From: Coenobita brevimanus | Taxonomy: Eukaryota; Arthropoda; Malacostraca; Decapoda; Coenobitidae | Length of the DNA: 64,000 bases | NCBI GenBank assembly: GCA_032717465.1 | Contig: CM064713.1 | Coordinates: 12,219,682-12,283,681 of the forward strand | Reading direction: 5' to 3' | Part shown: positions 10,890 to 22,181 of the stretch, piece after piece | Position numbering within the stretch: position 1 is the stretch's first letter | Layout of the letters: each line of letters starts with the position of its first letter | The notes under the pieces: model-generated | The model's input: the letters and a program-made list of their open reading frames with translations, nothing else | Told to the model about the DNA's origin: nothing | Databases searched by the model: none | Program-made: the position numbers and the translations under genes

Positions 10890-12374
10890 GACAATAGCAC
10901 CAGTCGAACAAGGCTGTATCCCCTGAACTTGCCTCTGTCCTAGCTAAATTATTCAGACTATGCATACGTACTTCTTTATTCCCAAATTCATGGAAAGAAG
11001 CCAATATCCACCCAATTCCGAAGAAAGGAAGTTCGTCTGACCTCTCCGATTACAGACCAATAGCTGTCACATCTTCTCTTGGTAAGGTATTTGAAACTTT
11101 AATTAATAAGCACATTGTTAAACATCTTGAATCCAACAACTTAATTAGTGATAGACAATATGGTTTTCACCACGAAAGATCCACCATAGACATACTCAAT
11201 CTCTTAACTTATATCATCCGTCAATCAATTGATCTTTTTGGAGAAACATATGCAGTAGCTCTTGATATTTCTAAAGCTTTCGACAGAGTATGGGACCGTT
11301 CCCTGCTGTCCAAACTCCCTTGCTATGGACTAATGTCTTTTGTTCCTTTGATTTCTTCATATCTACGTGACAGGAAAATAAGAGTTAAAGTAGATGATGT
11401 ACACGTATATTCCAATTTCCACTCAATTAACGCCGGCGTGCCGCAGGGATCAATTCTGGCGCCAATCCTATTTCTGGTTCATATTAATGATCTCTTATCT
11501 GTCACACACGATCCCATTCACTCATATGCAGATGACTCAACACTACATAGTTCATTCACACTCAGACACCCATTTACAAGTCTAATATCTCTACCTCTCA
11601 ACTCAGTACAGCCATCTCCATAAATCAAGATCTATCTACGATCAGTGAATGGGAACAAAACAACCTTGTCTCTTTTAATGCTAGTAAAACTAAATATATA
11701 CAGTTTACTTATAGACAGATATTGCCAGATTCGTACATTACCTTCAGTGCTACTAATATTCCGATCTCCAAAAGTATTGAAATTCTTGGCGTCTCACTTA
11801 ACAGTGCCCTCAGTTGGACCTCTCATGTCAGATCACTTGCTAAAACCGCCTCAAAGAAACTTGGATTATTGTACAGACTCCATAACTTCTTCACCGATGA
11901 GCAGTTAGCTATAATTTATAAGAGTCATGTGCACTCTCAGCTTGAATATTGCTCACCCTTGTGGAATGGTTGTGGAGAGGTTGCCTTAAGACAACTAGAC
12001 AAAATTCAGAACAAAGCTGTTAGAATCATTAACAACCCTGTCATTACATATAAACTACCTCCCTGCTTGTAAGAAGGAATGTTGCCTCCCTTGCATTATT
12101 TTACATATATTTTTTTGGCAAATGTTCAGACGAAGTTGCGTCCATGGTGCCACCTCTCCATGCCTTCCCTCGTGCTACACGGGCATCTGGTAGCGCTCAT
12201 GACTGGAACGTCACTCAGCCATATTGCAGAACTTCTGCCTATCAGAATTCTTTCATTCCCCGAATTGCATCTCTCTGGAATTCGCTTTCCCAGAGTTGTT
12301 TCCCTCCAAATTTCAACACACAGCTGTTCAAGTCTAACTGTTACAGATATTTTATGAATGTAGGACGCCAGTAA
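10890..12374 (+). pseudogene. RT and C-terminal domain of LINE C1
   Basis: The RT frame is readable from about 10,900 to 11,623: SDLSDYRPIAVTSSLGK (about 11,036-11,085), VALDISKAFDRVW (about 11,256-11,295), NAGVPQGS and the catalytic SYADDSTLH (about 11,521-11,550), all intact. A frameshift near 11,600 and a stop precede the C-terminal pieces: 11,722-12,072 (LEYCSPLWNG, QLDKIQNKAVR) and 12,144-12,374 (SFIPRIASLWNSL, the usual C-terminal signature of these LINEs). Catalytic residues look preserved but the frame is broken at least twice. Confidence 0.85.
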
Positions 12375-12441
12375 GCTGGTGTATGGATTGTTTTTGTTTT
12401 TTTTACTCATTTGTTTTTCCTTCCTCCGCTCTGTTATTTGA

Positions 12442-12469
<28 letters not shown>
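10890..12469 (+). mobile_element. LINE C1, 5'-truncated copy with poly(A) tail
   Basis: Plus-strand LINE of the jockey/I/CR1-like superfamily (exact clade not resolved). It starts within the region before the RT (about 10,890), contains RT and the C-terminal domain and ends in a 29-base A-run (about 12,441-12,469). The endonuclease is missing, so the copy is 5'-truncated. A second copy of the same family follows directly downstream in the same orientation. Confidence 0.8.
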
Positions 12470-12472
<3 letters not shown>

Positions 12473-13207
12473 GGTGGCAGGGACAACTGAAGCTCCCATT
12501 TCACCAGCTCCCAGGACCTACTCCTGACCATCTCCCTTTGCTGAACATTTTCAGAGTATTCATTTACAAACAGTGTAGGCCAGCATACTCTCATAAACAT
12601 CTACCTCCAGGTGTCTACAACACACTACTTGAACATCGAATATCACACATTCTATTTCACCCTTTAACACTGGCCACATTAATGGTGAGAGCAAATGCGG
12701 TGGGGGACTCACCACCTGCAGGGTAGTGCTGGCGGCCCAGGGCTCTCCTGGTCGTCATCAAACAACTGTGCCAGCAGCAGTTGTTGCAAACACTGATCGT
12801 GCTCATCAACGGAGAAGTGCGGGTTCTCTGTTATATATTACCAACACCCGTGTTCTTATTACTAAGCTGAGTTTTAATCACTTCATCCTTGGATCCACGA
12901 CTGCTCTAGTCCTATTCCCCAATGAAACCAAAATCTGTTTCTCTACTGACTTATACCCAAACAGTTTTCCTGGTTTCCATCTCCTCACAAACTTTCGTAA
13001 TAAGGTTGGCACTTGTTGTTATATCAAATATGAATATGCAGCTGTCACTCAATTGAACTTCACTAATTGTTATTACTCATTATATAATAACCAAATATAT
13101 CTCTAGTTTACTGCTCCCCCATTGCTTCACCAGAACCCAGCATATTTTACTCCATATCCACACAACTGACCAACCTTAACAACAGGCTTACCACTGAAAT
13201 TACCGTT

Positions 13208-13438
13208 TTGGATGATTTTAACGAACTTAATGAAGAAAGGTTATTGCATTCTGCCAGGCTTGATGATACTGGTCTAGAATGCGAACTGTTTGCGGAATCA
13301 TTTAACCTCACACAACTGTCTAGCCAACCAAGCAGAATAGCAGATAATCCTGACTATAGTGCATATCTGTTAGACCTATTCTTGACAAATGACCCGGATC
13401 CATACAGGATAGAGGTAGTCACCACTTGGATCCTCTGA
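13208..13438 (+). pseudogene. Endonuclease fragment of LINE C2
   Basis: A 76-residue frame starting at a degenerate (G)DFN motif (here DDFNELN), followed by the block with SQPSRIADNPDYSAYLLDLF, which is the conserved stretch before the catalytic SDH of APE-type LINE endonucleases; the DHYHF part is read in another frame just after 13,438. The preceding frame 12,726-13,106 is likely the upstream half of the same domain. Not functional. Confidence 0.7.
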
Positions 13439-14099
13439 CCACTATCACTTCATAGCCTCATTAGTCAGTTGCCCCAAACTTCCTCGTTCCCTGAACCAGT
13501 CAGGGTGACCAAATGGCATTTTGACAGTATGGACTGAGATGGGTTTAGAAATTATCTAGCTGATATTTCACAGCAGTCTTTCTTCTTCAGTCCTAAAAAA
13601 TGACTGTACAGGCTGGTATGGAACTGTTCATACCCACGCAACGATTTACTAAAAGAACCGACTCCCCGAAATCATTCAACAATAACTGTGCCAAAGCAAA
13701 GACCCAAAAGTCTTTAGCATATAACTCTTACATGAATTTTAAAAATTTCTTAATCCCTCAGCCAGTTTAAAGATGCTAAAAAAAAAAAAAAAGTAAAAAC
13801 TAACAAAACTCGTCAGATCTTAAAAACCAAGCATCCAAACTATTAATGACAATAGAATATTCTGGTCAACTCTCAGCTCTTTCAGTAATAACTTTAAGAT
13901 TTCACCCATTCCCACACTAAGATTTTCAGTAGAAACACTGTTAATGACCCTCGTGGAAAAGCTAACATTTTTGCCATTATGTTTACCAGAAATTCTACCT
14001 CAGTGGAATTCAGTCAGAACGTTCTTGTACTAGATTTTGCTCTCCCGAAATCGCTTCACTAAAGCTACCTGCTAGACACATAATATCTATTATAGACAT

Positions 14100-14736
14100 T
14101 CACCAACCAACAGAACTCGAGGTCCAGATGGAATTACTCAAATACATTTGAAATAGTGTTCCCTAGAGCTTGCTCCTCTTTTAGAAAAACTATTCAGATT
14201 ATGAATAAACACTTTCTCATTCATTAATTCTTGGAAAGAAGGCAATGTCCACCCAACTGCAGAAAAAGGACTTTCCTTTGATACCTCTGATTACTGACCA
14301 ATATTTCTCACATCTTCTCTCCGTAAAGTATGTGAAATTGTTATTAAGAGTCTGTTGTTAGTCATCTTGATCCCAGCAACTAAACTAGTGTTAGACAGTA
14401 TGGTTTCCATCACGAAAATTACATCTTGAAATACTCAGTCTCATTACTCATCAGTCAACTGACCAACATGGAGAAACCCATGCAGTTGTCCTTGATATTT
14501 CTAAAGTTTTTGAGAGAGTGCCATTATTCCCTGCTATCGAAACTCCCTTGCTATGGCCTATCATCTTTTTTCCCACTGATTTCTACTTATCTCAGGAACA
14601 AAAAAATTAAGGGTTAAAGTAGATGATTGATAATCCAATTTCCACATGGTTAAGGCCGGTGTGCAACAGAGATCAGTTCTGGCTCCAATCCTGTCCCTAA
14701 TTCATTTTAATGTTGTCACCTCTGTCACTCATAATC
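14100..14736 (+). pseudogene. RT fragment of LINE C2 before the B1 insertion
   Basis: Degenerate RT with the NSRGPDGI-like entry motif (about 14,108), SWKEGNVHP (about 14,232), SDY-PI block with an internal stop (about 14,285), motif A VLDISKVFERV (about 14,488-14,520) and an AGVQQRS variant of AGVPQGS (about 14,650). Several stops and frameshifts. The catalytic YADD segment lies after the B1 insert at about 28,100. Confidence 0.75.
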
Positions 14737-15550
14737 TGTCACGAATTCGCGAGATTGTATATTTATACAAATTCGTGACATTGTACTTTGGTGGGAAACC
14801 ATGAACTCTAATGGAAGACCCACTGTGTATCACCAAGCTTAACCATCCTTGTAGGCACTTTGATCAGGAAGGTTTTTCAGAACATTCGTCACTGTTCCAA
14901 AAGTAACTGTTCTTATGCACAACATTAGTTCTTCATTGAGTAATTTTTTTTGGGTGTGTATATCGCTCGCCCTGCCTCTGTTGACTGTTGAAGTTAGGCC
15001 ACGCCCATTTCTGGTGAACATGCCCATTTCTCACACCCTTGTACCCGGCTTGGTTACATTGGTCAGTTAGTGTTGGACAGCCACAGGTGTAAGATGTCGA
15101 GTGCAGTGCAGAGACCAGGACCCCATCATAGTGGCAACAGTCTCCAGTTCATTTTGCTGCATCTCCCCACTGAGTTGGTGATCAGCAGTAGTGCACATTA
15201 TCAGTGAACTGCAGTGCCTGGAATAGCAACAGACAGACACCCAGTCTTTCTTAGCTACAGCTCTGTTATTCTCCACTGACCCCTATTTTAATTTTTGTTT
15301 TTCTAGGCTTAAGATTTGAGTGCGTGATGTGTATTTCCTTTGAAATTTTGAATTCACTGAGATTCTTGTAATATAATTTTTTTTTTAATTAATAAATTTA
15401 CAGTTCATTTCTTTGAGCTTGATGTAAATGTAGAATCGTGTTTGATTTCACCACACTGTGCTTTCTTTAATTTGCTTCTCCCAGTTTGCACAGATTTCTT
15501 ATATTAATCAAATCTGGTATTTAGGCCAATTCTTTGGTATTAATTCCTAA

Positions 15551-15906
15551 CCCCTTTACTGCGGGACATCACTTTCATGACACTCAGGTGCAAGTGATCA
15601 TACTGCGGGGCGTCACTTTTGTGATTCTGTGTTATTTTGAATTTGCCCGGGCTTTCAAGTGGTGGCTTGTATCATCTGTCAGTACTGCCAGTGTCCAGCT
15701 ATAGTCAGCGCTGCTAATGTCATCTGTACTCCCATCCATTGTTGACAATTTAGCCATTTTTCCCCTGTCCTTGACTCCCCTCCTTACCTCCCCTCCATTA
15801 CCCTGTCCCCCCGCCTGCCCAGCCGCGCCGAGCTATGCAAATCCTGCTCGGACTTTGCTACTCATTTCATCCATTGAAATGTGCCCTATCCATTAATCTT
15901 ATACAA

Positions 15907-15999
<93 letters not shown>

Positions 16000-17061
16000 C
16001 TTTGAAATATGCTGTATGACCTATTCTCATAATAAAAATATATATAAGAAAGGAAGGGAGAAGCCTAAGTGATATTTACATTCACCCAGAACTACCTAAT
16101 TTATTATGTATTGTCTAGATTTCCTGCCAATCATTTCGCAGCATATAAATTAGCAGCTGTCACCACGCTGACATTGTCAACCCTTCCCTGCCCATGATAC
16201 GCCACATCATTCAGTTTACTGTTGTCTTTCGAGGTGAAACCATGTTGGATTCGTGCCCCTCCGTTTCTGCCACTTCTGCGCCCACTGCTAAGGGCCCTGT
16301 GACCTCTACCCCTACTAAGCCTCAAATGGGAAGGGGTAGAGGACTAAGTGACTGCTGTGTAACGTTGACTGCTGTGTAACGTGAACTGGCTAATTTATCC
16401 ATGATAATGATGGACAGTGACTACAATCTTTCTGGTGAATCGTGTGACTTGGAGTAATGACAGTGAAAGTGAAAGCTTGGCTCTCTACGCTAGTTTACTG
16501 AATGAGAAAGTGAATGCCTGGAGTGAAAATAAACTACTAGTAGTGAAGGAAACTTATGGATAAATATTGTCTATATAAATAAGTGTAATAAAGTACTAGG
16601 AATATAGAGCGTGAGTGTGTTTATAAATAATAAATGACAGCTCCGCCTCAGAATATCAGAGGGGAATGAGCGCAGGTGGAAATCTCATACGCGCTCGTAA
16701 TTTACATTGCTTTCACAGTGTTTTTTTTTTTTAGTATGGATTCCAAACTACTTGAAATTCATAGAATAGTGTTTCTAGTGATAGTATCAGGCAGTGGTAA
16801 TCGTATTATGGGGTGTTGGGAAGTGTAAAGTGAAGACTTCGTTACCCAACTTCAGAAGTCTTCACAAGTCCTACCGTAGTCGACGAAGGCTCAACAAACA
16901 ACCCAGGAGAAAACTGAAGGTATGTGCCATAAGCATATTTAATTATAATATTCTAGGACTAATAACTGATTTTTGGCAAATATTTTTAAAAAGTCAGTTG
17001 GAGCATGATTATCCCCACTGGATGTGCAGGGACCGCTTCTGACATCCCCGTGGTTAAGGTG
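15551..17061. mobile_element. piggyBac-like insertion T2 inside the B1 5' LTR
   Basis: The 3' LTR of B1 reads straight through this point (CTTCTTAAATCCG at 27,776-27,788), whereas the 5' LTR is interrupted by about 1.5 kb. Flanks CTAA (15,547-15,550) and TGAA (17,062-17,065) look like decayed TTAA. The left end CCCCTTTACTGCGGGACATC and the reverse-complemented right end (CCTTAACCACGGGGATGTC) are imperfect inverted repeats. The left end repeats GCGGG(A/G)C(A/G)TCACTTT twice (15,561 and 15,595). No transposase recognised. Confidence 0.6.
15909..15999. repeat. (TA)n microsatellite
   Basis: TA dinucleotide tract inside T2 with one TATG interruption near 15,987. Its translation gives a spurious isoleucine/tyrosine frame. 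Confidence 0.95.
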
Positions 17062-17369
17062 TGAAATCCATTGTGCCAGCTAAGGGTTTGCACCAGCAAG
17101 ATCCTGATTGTTATTATTAGTATTAGTTATTGATTGTCAAGGGTAGAGTCACTTTCTGTGAGGCCAACAGTACAAATGATACAGATTTCGTGAGTGATTA
17201 GTCTCTGCTGTGTACTGTTGAGAAAGTTTATAAAATTCTCATCTTTAGAGAATCGGCGAAATAAGCCACATAAAGTAAAATTTACTACTTCATTTCGCAA
17301 GTCAGTTCCTTGTGTCAATCTACCATTTACTAGCATTTCATTCGTTATTTCCACATTCCCCCTGTGTCA

Positions 17370-17392
17370 TCTGGCAACCTTGCCAGGATATT
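17370..17392 (+). other. Primer-binding site of B1
   Basis: Directly after the 5' LTR: TCTGGCAACCTTGCCAGGAT. The equivalent B2 site reads TGGCGACCTCATTCCAGGAT. The first bases of the B2 version match the CCA-end complement of arginine tRNAs (TGGCGACC); B1 differs by one base. The tRNA identity is inference. Confidence 0.55.
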
Positions 17393-17671
17393 AACTCCTA
17401 GCATTAAAGTTTTTAAAATAAACTCATCTTAGCTAGTTATTAGTTATCATTAAAGTTTATAGGCACTGCCTTACTGGTGGTTATTGATTCTGCTTTATTA
17501 ATTGTTTGTAAAAGTTTTCCAGTCAGTTGCATTTTTTTATTTCATTCCTTACCAGTTTAACTAGATAAAACTGGTGACCACCAGCCTGTGCCTATATTCT
17601 TTACTTTCGATTATTAGCATTTCTTTGAGAAACAGCAGTCAGTCTTTAGTCCACTTAGTTGAGTCAGCATC

Positions 17672-18785
17672 ATGGCTATTAGTATATACATACGGGAAGC
17701 CAAAGATATGGGTCTAACCAATCCTCAGGAAATTAAAGACTGTGTTCTCTCATGGTACAATTATGAACAGCAACCTGAGAATGATGCCTGTGAAGAGCAG
17801 AAAATTCAACGTGAACACGAGCGAGAACAGTGCGAGGAATGTGAGAGAGAATGTGAATACAAGCGAGAATGGCGTGAATACAAACGTGCCGAGCGTGAGG
17901 CACGTGAGAAGCACAAGCTTGAGGTGCTGAAGCTCAAGCAATACTCCTTGGCATCGGGCTCATCTGGTGCAGCCAACCTGAGCTCCACGAGTGCTCTCCC
18001 AGCACATGCTCTGGCAACCACGTGCCTCAAGCTTCCTTCATGCAAGGAAGGTGAGCAAATCAAGCCATTTAAACCTCGCTTTGAGGACATGGCACAGCTG
18101 TACCAGCTGGATTAGGCAGCTAAGCGACTTCAGTTTCTTAGCTTGTTTGAGGGCCCTGCCCTCGATATTCTCCACAGGATTTGGCAGAGACAATCTCACC
18201 TATGAGATGATGAAGGCCACACTCACCAAAGCGTACGGTCTCACAGTTGATTATGCCAGGAGTCAGTTCTTAAGGGCACGTCTTCAAGCAAGGAGACTGC
18301 TGTTCAGTTCCTCGACCATCTCACTGCCTACTTACAATAGTGGATAGAGAAAGATGAGACCCCTCGCATGCAAAAGGGGATAATTGACCTAATGCTGCAC
18401 ACACAGCTAGAAAAGTTGTGGCCTGCTGAGCTTATGGCTCAGCTTAAGACATGTCAGGTAAAAGATGCCGGCCAAATGGTGGAAAAGGCCGATGCATTCT
18501 TCATTGCGAACGGGTACCAAACTTGTAAGCAACAGACCTGGAACAGGAAAGATACTGCCTAGTCTGGGAAGCCATCTCAGATTTAACCCCAGCATCAAGG
18601 CCATTCTCAGAATAATGGCCACAGTCCAAATAAACCACAGAAGAAGGACCAGGGGTAGAATATGCAGAAACCTGCTTGAAAGAGGTACAACAAGTACCCT
18701 AACCAGCAGCGGTATCAGCCATGCATTCGACAATCGGGAGAGTCCTTTTCATTACAAGCCCCAGTGTATTGGAGGCAGGAGGTAA
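17672..18785 (+). pseudogene. Gag of B1 (broken)
   Basis: Capsid-like Gag of a Ty3/gypsy element. The open frame 17,672-18,115 starts MAISIYIREAKDMG, runs into a charged segment of repeated (H/Y)EREQCEE-type units, a serine/alanine linker, and the start of the capsid domain (FEDMAQLYQLD). It stops with TAG at 18,113-18,115 where B2 reads on. The remaining capsid part (RLQFLSLFEGPALDILH and following) is present but shifted between frames (18,130-18,560). The proline/glutamine-rich C-terminus is at about 18,600-18,790. Confidence 0.8.
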
Positions 18786-19012
18786 ATGCAGCCTTCATTT
18801 CTCGACAAGTGCATGATGGTGCTAGCAGCACAGGTCCTCCTTCACAAGGAACTAGTCCCCCTCAGACAGTGAGCCCTCTCCACAGGTGGTCAATGCTCCA
18901 ATTGATCAGATGGTGAGCACGACCCCCCAGGCATCTAGTTCTCAGGACGCCATGTTCGCCGCATCGATCGTTCTGCAGTCTTATCAGTGGCTGGCCACTT
19001 CCTCCACAGACC
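18786..19012 (+). other. Gag-protease linker of B1 up to the E1 junction
   Basis: Aligns with 36,900-37,130 of B2 (for example CCATGTTCGCCGCATC and TCAGTGGCTGGC). At about 19,012, after CCTCCACAGACC, the sequence departs from B2 and E1 begins; B2-like sequence resumes with CTCCCACAGG at 23,478. Confidence 0.7.
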
Positions 19013-19623
19013 GGTGGGATGATTGGATTCCCAGAGTAGAAGCCTAAATTAATGGATCTATAAATAAATCCATAGGTGACACACCACATTTCATTATAAA
19101 TGGGACAGATAAAAAACTACCATATGAGCTCCTAGAAGGTGACAGTCTGCCCATATACAATTACGATGATTACTCTAAACTCCGTTTACGTGAATTCCAG
19201 GACATACACAAAAGAGTCAAAAAACAATTAACGATGTCCAAGGAAGAAATGATGAAGGCATTTAACAAGAAGGCAAGAGATTCACCTATCACCTTAGGAG
19301 ACATTGTTTATGGTATCATTCATACGATAGACAATAAATTATCCCCAAAATTTGAGGGCCCATACAGAGTAATTAGCATAAGAGCAAACAAAGTTTTAAT
19401 TAAGTCACTGTCTAGTGGCAAAGAGAAACAAGTTCATATTGACCATTTAAAACGAGTTTCAAGGGAATTATCCAACAATTATTCAGCACCAGATACAACC
19501 GAACAGGCGAACGTAACTCAAGAAACCAAGCAAGAAAACAGCAATAATTACAAAAATAAATTAAGGTCATATATCAAACATTCAAACATAGGTGCAACTG
19601 TTCCAATAAAATCTACCGGTTGA
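19013..19623 (+). pseudogene. Integrase C-terminal end of E1
   Basis: Reads from a WDDWI block through GDTPHFII to a C-terminal GPY/F-type module (KFEGPYRVI, about 19,348-19,375) and a polar tail. The part before 19,234 contains a stop (about 19,045). Catalytic D,D,E residues are missing because the fragment begins after them. The GPY motif places it in Ty3/gypsy rather than BEL/Pao or copia elements. An integrase end directly followed by env is the order of errantivirus-like elements. The end at 19,623 is created by the SINE. Confidence 0.8.
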
Positions 19624-19958
19624 GATGGTGGCTCAACCGGTAGAGAGGTGGCGTGCGGTCCTAACGGGCCCAGGTTCAAATCCCGGCTGGGGCAGGGAAC
19701 AGTTTAAGGATTTGAATTTCATTAAATCAGGCTTTACTGATCTACCAGAAGACCCGCCGACATGTAAAAATACCCCCGCTAATACCAATACACCAGTCCT
19801 GTATGTGGCAGCCCTAGCATGTATTCAGTCTGGACGGTGGATGTTAGCGCCGAAGTGGTGACATGTAGAGGTGTATGGTATGTAGGAGGACTGCTGGGCC
19901 TTGATAGCAGGCTGTGAAGCCTATGCCCAGAGTCGGACACATAAAAAAAAAAAAAAAA
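19622..19958 (+). mobile_element. tRNA-derived SINE with poly(A)
   Basis: The head looks tRNA-like with a B box GGTTCAAATCC (19,673-19,683) and an A-box-like GTGGCTCAACCGGTAGAG (about 19,628-19,645), i.e. internal RNA polymerase III promoter elements. A non-tRNA body follows, ending ...GCAGGCTGTGAAGCCTATG and an A-run (about 19,943-19,957). The body end recurs at 44,399-44,496, so this is a repeated family. It splits E1 between integrase and env. No clean target duplication is visible. Confidence 0.8.
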
Positions 19959-20069
19959 TACGAGAATTAAATATCAATTTAAACTCCTTCTATAAATGAA
20001 ATAACAATCAACCGTAACGCACATCATCACTATCATCGACCACAGCATGACCATATTGGGAAGTTAATA

Positions 20070-20089
20070 GATTTTTTTTTTTCGGTAGG
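20070..20089 (+). other. Candidate 3' splice site upstream of env
   Basis: A T-rich run (about 20,071-20,082) ending CGGTAG lies six bases before the ATG at 20,095 that opens the env frame. Env of errantivirus-like elements is made from a spliced mRNA, so a pyrimidine tract plus AG at this place fits an acceptor. No splicing evidence can be seen from DNA alone. Confidence 0.35.
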
Positions 20090-20094
20090 TAGCG

Positions 20095-21799
20095 ATGAAT
20101 GGACTTATGCTATGAATTCTCCTCTATATAGCAAGAGGATATGCGCACTTGGACCCCCAACACATAGTACGGCAAGGATGCCTCATAGCTCCAACGGCCA
20201 CGACTTCAATCGTAAAAGACGTCATGAGTACTGAAATAAGTCTGGATTACTTGTATGAATTACCTTCTTATCTAGAAAATATCGCGAAACCAATGCAAAC
20301 CCTGGACTTCATGATAGGAGGCTGTTTCACAAGCACATAACACAAAGGAAGTGAATGAAATAGTGAAGTTAGCGAAATGGAAAATAGAACAGGCAAAGTC
20401 AACTATGCTCATCATGATCCAAGATCTCCCATCTTATGGAACGGAGGTATTGAGCGACAGGAACAACATCACACGTACTCGCCAAAAGCGCGGTTTGTTC
20501 GACCTGGGTGGCGCAGTTCTTGGGAACATCTTTGGATTGGCTACAGAGGATGACCTAAAAGAAATAAACAACAAATTTAATAAAATAGCTCAGGTACTAA
20601 CATACCAAGATAAATTCATCACAGGACATAACTCAGCAATGAAGACAATTGTGAAAAATCTGAAAAAGACAGAAAACATAGCTCTCGAGAGTGTAGATAA
20701 AATAAATGAAATGGAAGGAAACATTACACTTTTCCAACACTTCTCCATCATCACAGAACATATTGACACAAGTCTACTACAATTAGACAACACTAGAGTT
20801 CGTTACAGGGCTGGTGATGGCAAGATCACAATTGACTTACTCCCAGTTCATGAGCTACCTCAGATAAGTAGTCAAGGCATAAATATACATAAATTGAAGC
20901 CTTTGTTCCGAAGTAGGGAATTCATGCAATATTATCCATATTTAGAAGCAACACTAACACCAACATCAGTAGTAGTTCATGTACCATTCATAACTGAAAA
21001 CCTGTTCACAGTATACCAAATACATCCCTTCCCCTCTAAAAATAACAACACTTTGGTCATCATCAACATCAACACAGACACCGAACTCATCATGGTCTCC
21101 AAGAGACGGAACACGGTCACTTTCGCAAATGAATCAACGATTGAACGAAAGTGCCGCACATCCTTACATGCTGTTCATCTTTGTCCTGCGTACATTTTCA
21201 CGTTTCAGCCTACTGATACAGTCCCTTGTGAAATGGCTATCATCAAAAATAACAATATTCATAATCACTGCAACTTCACTTTTGCTCCAGATAAGCTTGT
21301 ACACCATCAACGCATCGGACACTCACAGTTTTTTTATTTCACTCATAACACATCAGTTTACGTAGTCTGTCGAGATATACCACCATCTCATACTTCAGCC
21401 TCAGGATTATACATAGCACCAGACTACTGTGCGGTATTTACACCATCCATGTTCACTTTATCCACCATCAATCACTACGCCATTCTCAATCATACACACA
21501 AACATTTCCACCCACTGCCTGATAGGGACTTAAACATGAGCACATGTATTAAGTTGACTTCACCTAAGTTTGAAACTATGCAACTGATCAATGAGACAAT
21601 GAAGCCCTGGGAAGATTTGAGTCTGAGTATGTTCAACCCATATTATGTGTATAGCCCCGCACCTACTGTCTTTATAATCTTCTGCATTGTATTTGCAGTA
21701 CTGCTGTTCGCAATGCACAGAATGCATGCAAGAATTGCAAATTTGGAGTCAGTATTTAGTGGAGGTAGAGTTAACATCCAAGTTAACCCCCCTGAATGA
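20095..21799 (+). pseudogene. env: Env-like membrane fusion protein of E1 (mostly open)
   Basis: Envelope-type glycoprotein. The main frame (20,351-21,799, 482 codons) has a furin-type site RQKR at residues 44-47, followed at once by a glycine/hydrophobic fusion-peptide-like segment (GLFDLGG onwards, about 48-63), helical heptad-like sequence, cysteines, several N-x-S/T sites, a C-terminal membrane helix (about 439-457) and a short tail. This is the plan of baculovirus F-like and errantivirus Env proteins. The upstream frame from 20,095 begins the protein but has a TGA at 20,113-20,115, and a frameshift near 20,340 separates it from the main frame. Expression as a working protein is unlikely. 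Confidence 0.8.
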
Positions 21800-22181
21800 A
21801 GTGTACATATTTTGTATATACATATAAAATACAAAGAAGAATGACCCATGATATAGAATATGGCATGCCAGTAGCATTATCTTTAAATGAAATATTAATA
21901 ACTCTTACCATAATCTTAATTTTAAAATATTTTTTTTCTTGCATGAATGCATTTCACTACAATAACCTATGTACTCACTGTATTACAGTTAAATAGTTTA
22001 CCTTTAGTACATTTATTCGAATATGTATACAACTTGTTTAAAATGTAATATTACTAAATCATTGTAATTTACTATGAATATTATATGTATACAATATTAT
22101 AATCAATATTATGTACTAATAAATTAGCATATGTCAATGAGAATTACTGGAGGAGGACCTCCAGCGCATGACCGAGCAATA
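21800..22181 (+). other. AT-rich 3' region of E1 after env
   Basis: No coding sense. Ends with GAGGAGGACCTCC and GCATGACCGAGCAATAT just before the palindrome; E2 has a matching GCGTGACCGAGCGATATAT right before its 3' LTR (31,000-30,984 on the minus strand). This marks the internal/LTR boundary. Confidence 0.6.

Larger units (their letters stand above)
12470..14736 (+). mobile_element. LINE C2, 5' part (split by LTR element B1)
   Basis: Second, more decayed copy of LINE family C. It starts just after the poly(A) of C1 and includes an endonuclease region (about 12,730-13,450) and RT from about 14,100. At 14,736 it is cut by LTR element B1 and continues at 28,087, where CCATTCACTCACATGCAGATGACTC matches LINE C1 at 11,515-11,540 exactly as expected for the next segment. 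Confidence 0.8.
14737..17369 (+). repeat. 5' LTR of B1 (interrupted by T2)
   Basis: Starts TGTCACGAATTC, ends CCTGTGTCA. It aligns with the 3' LTR at 25,793-28,086 and more distantly with the B2 LTRs (shared ACTTTGGTGGGAAACC, TTTTTCAGAACA-like, TTGTGCCAGC and GAATCGGCGAA blocks). An AATAAATTTACAG motif near 15,392 is a candidate polyadenylation signal. Without the insert 15,551-17,061 it would be about 1.1 kb. Confidence 0.85.

Noticed and set aside
14839..15276. Two minus-strand frames of 62 and 69 codons
   Set aside because: They lie in the B1 5' LTR; the 3' LTR copy (for example 26,118-26,324) shows no conserved start or domain beyond shared non-coding sequence.
17750..18090. Minus-strand frames rich in serine and cysteine, also at 35,716-36,222
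   Set aside because: Antisense of the charged repeat region of Gag in B1 and B2.
19622..19700. A true tRNA gene
   Set aside because: Pol III boxes are present but a cloverleaf does not fit well, and the unit continues into a repeated body with poly(A); it is a SINE head.
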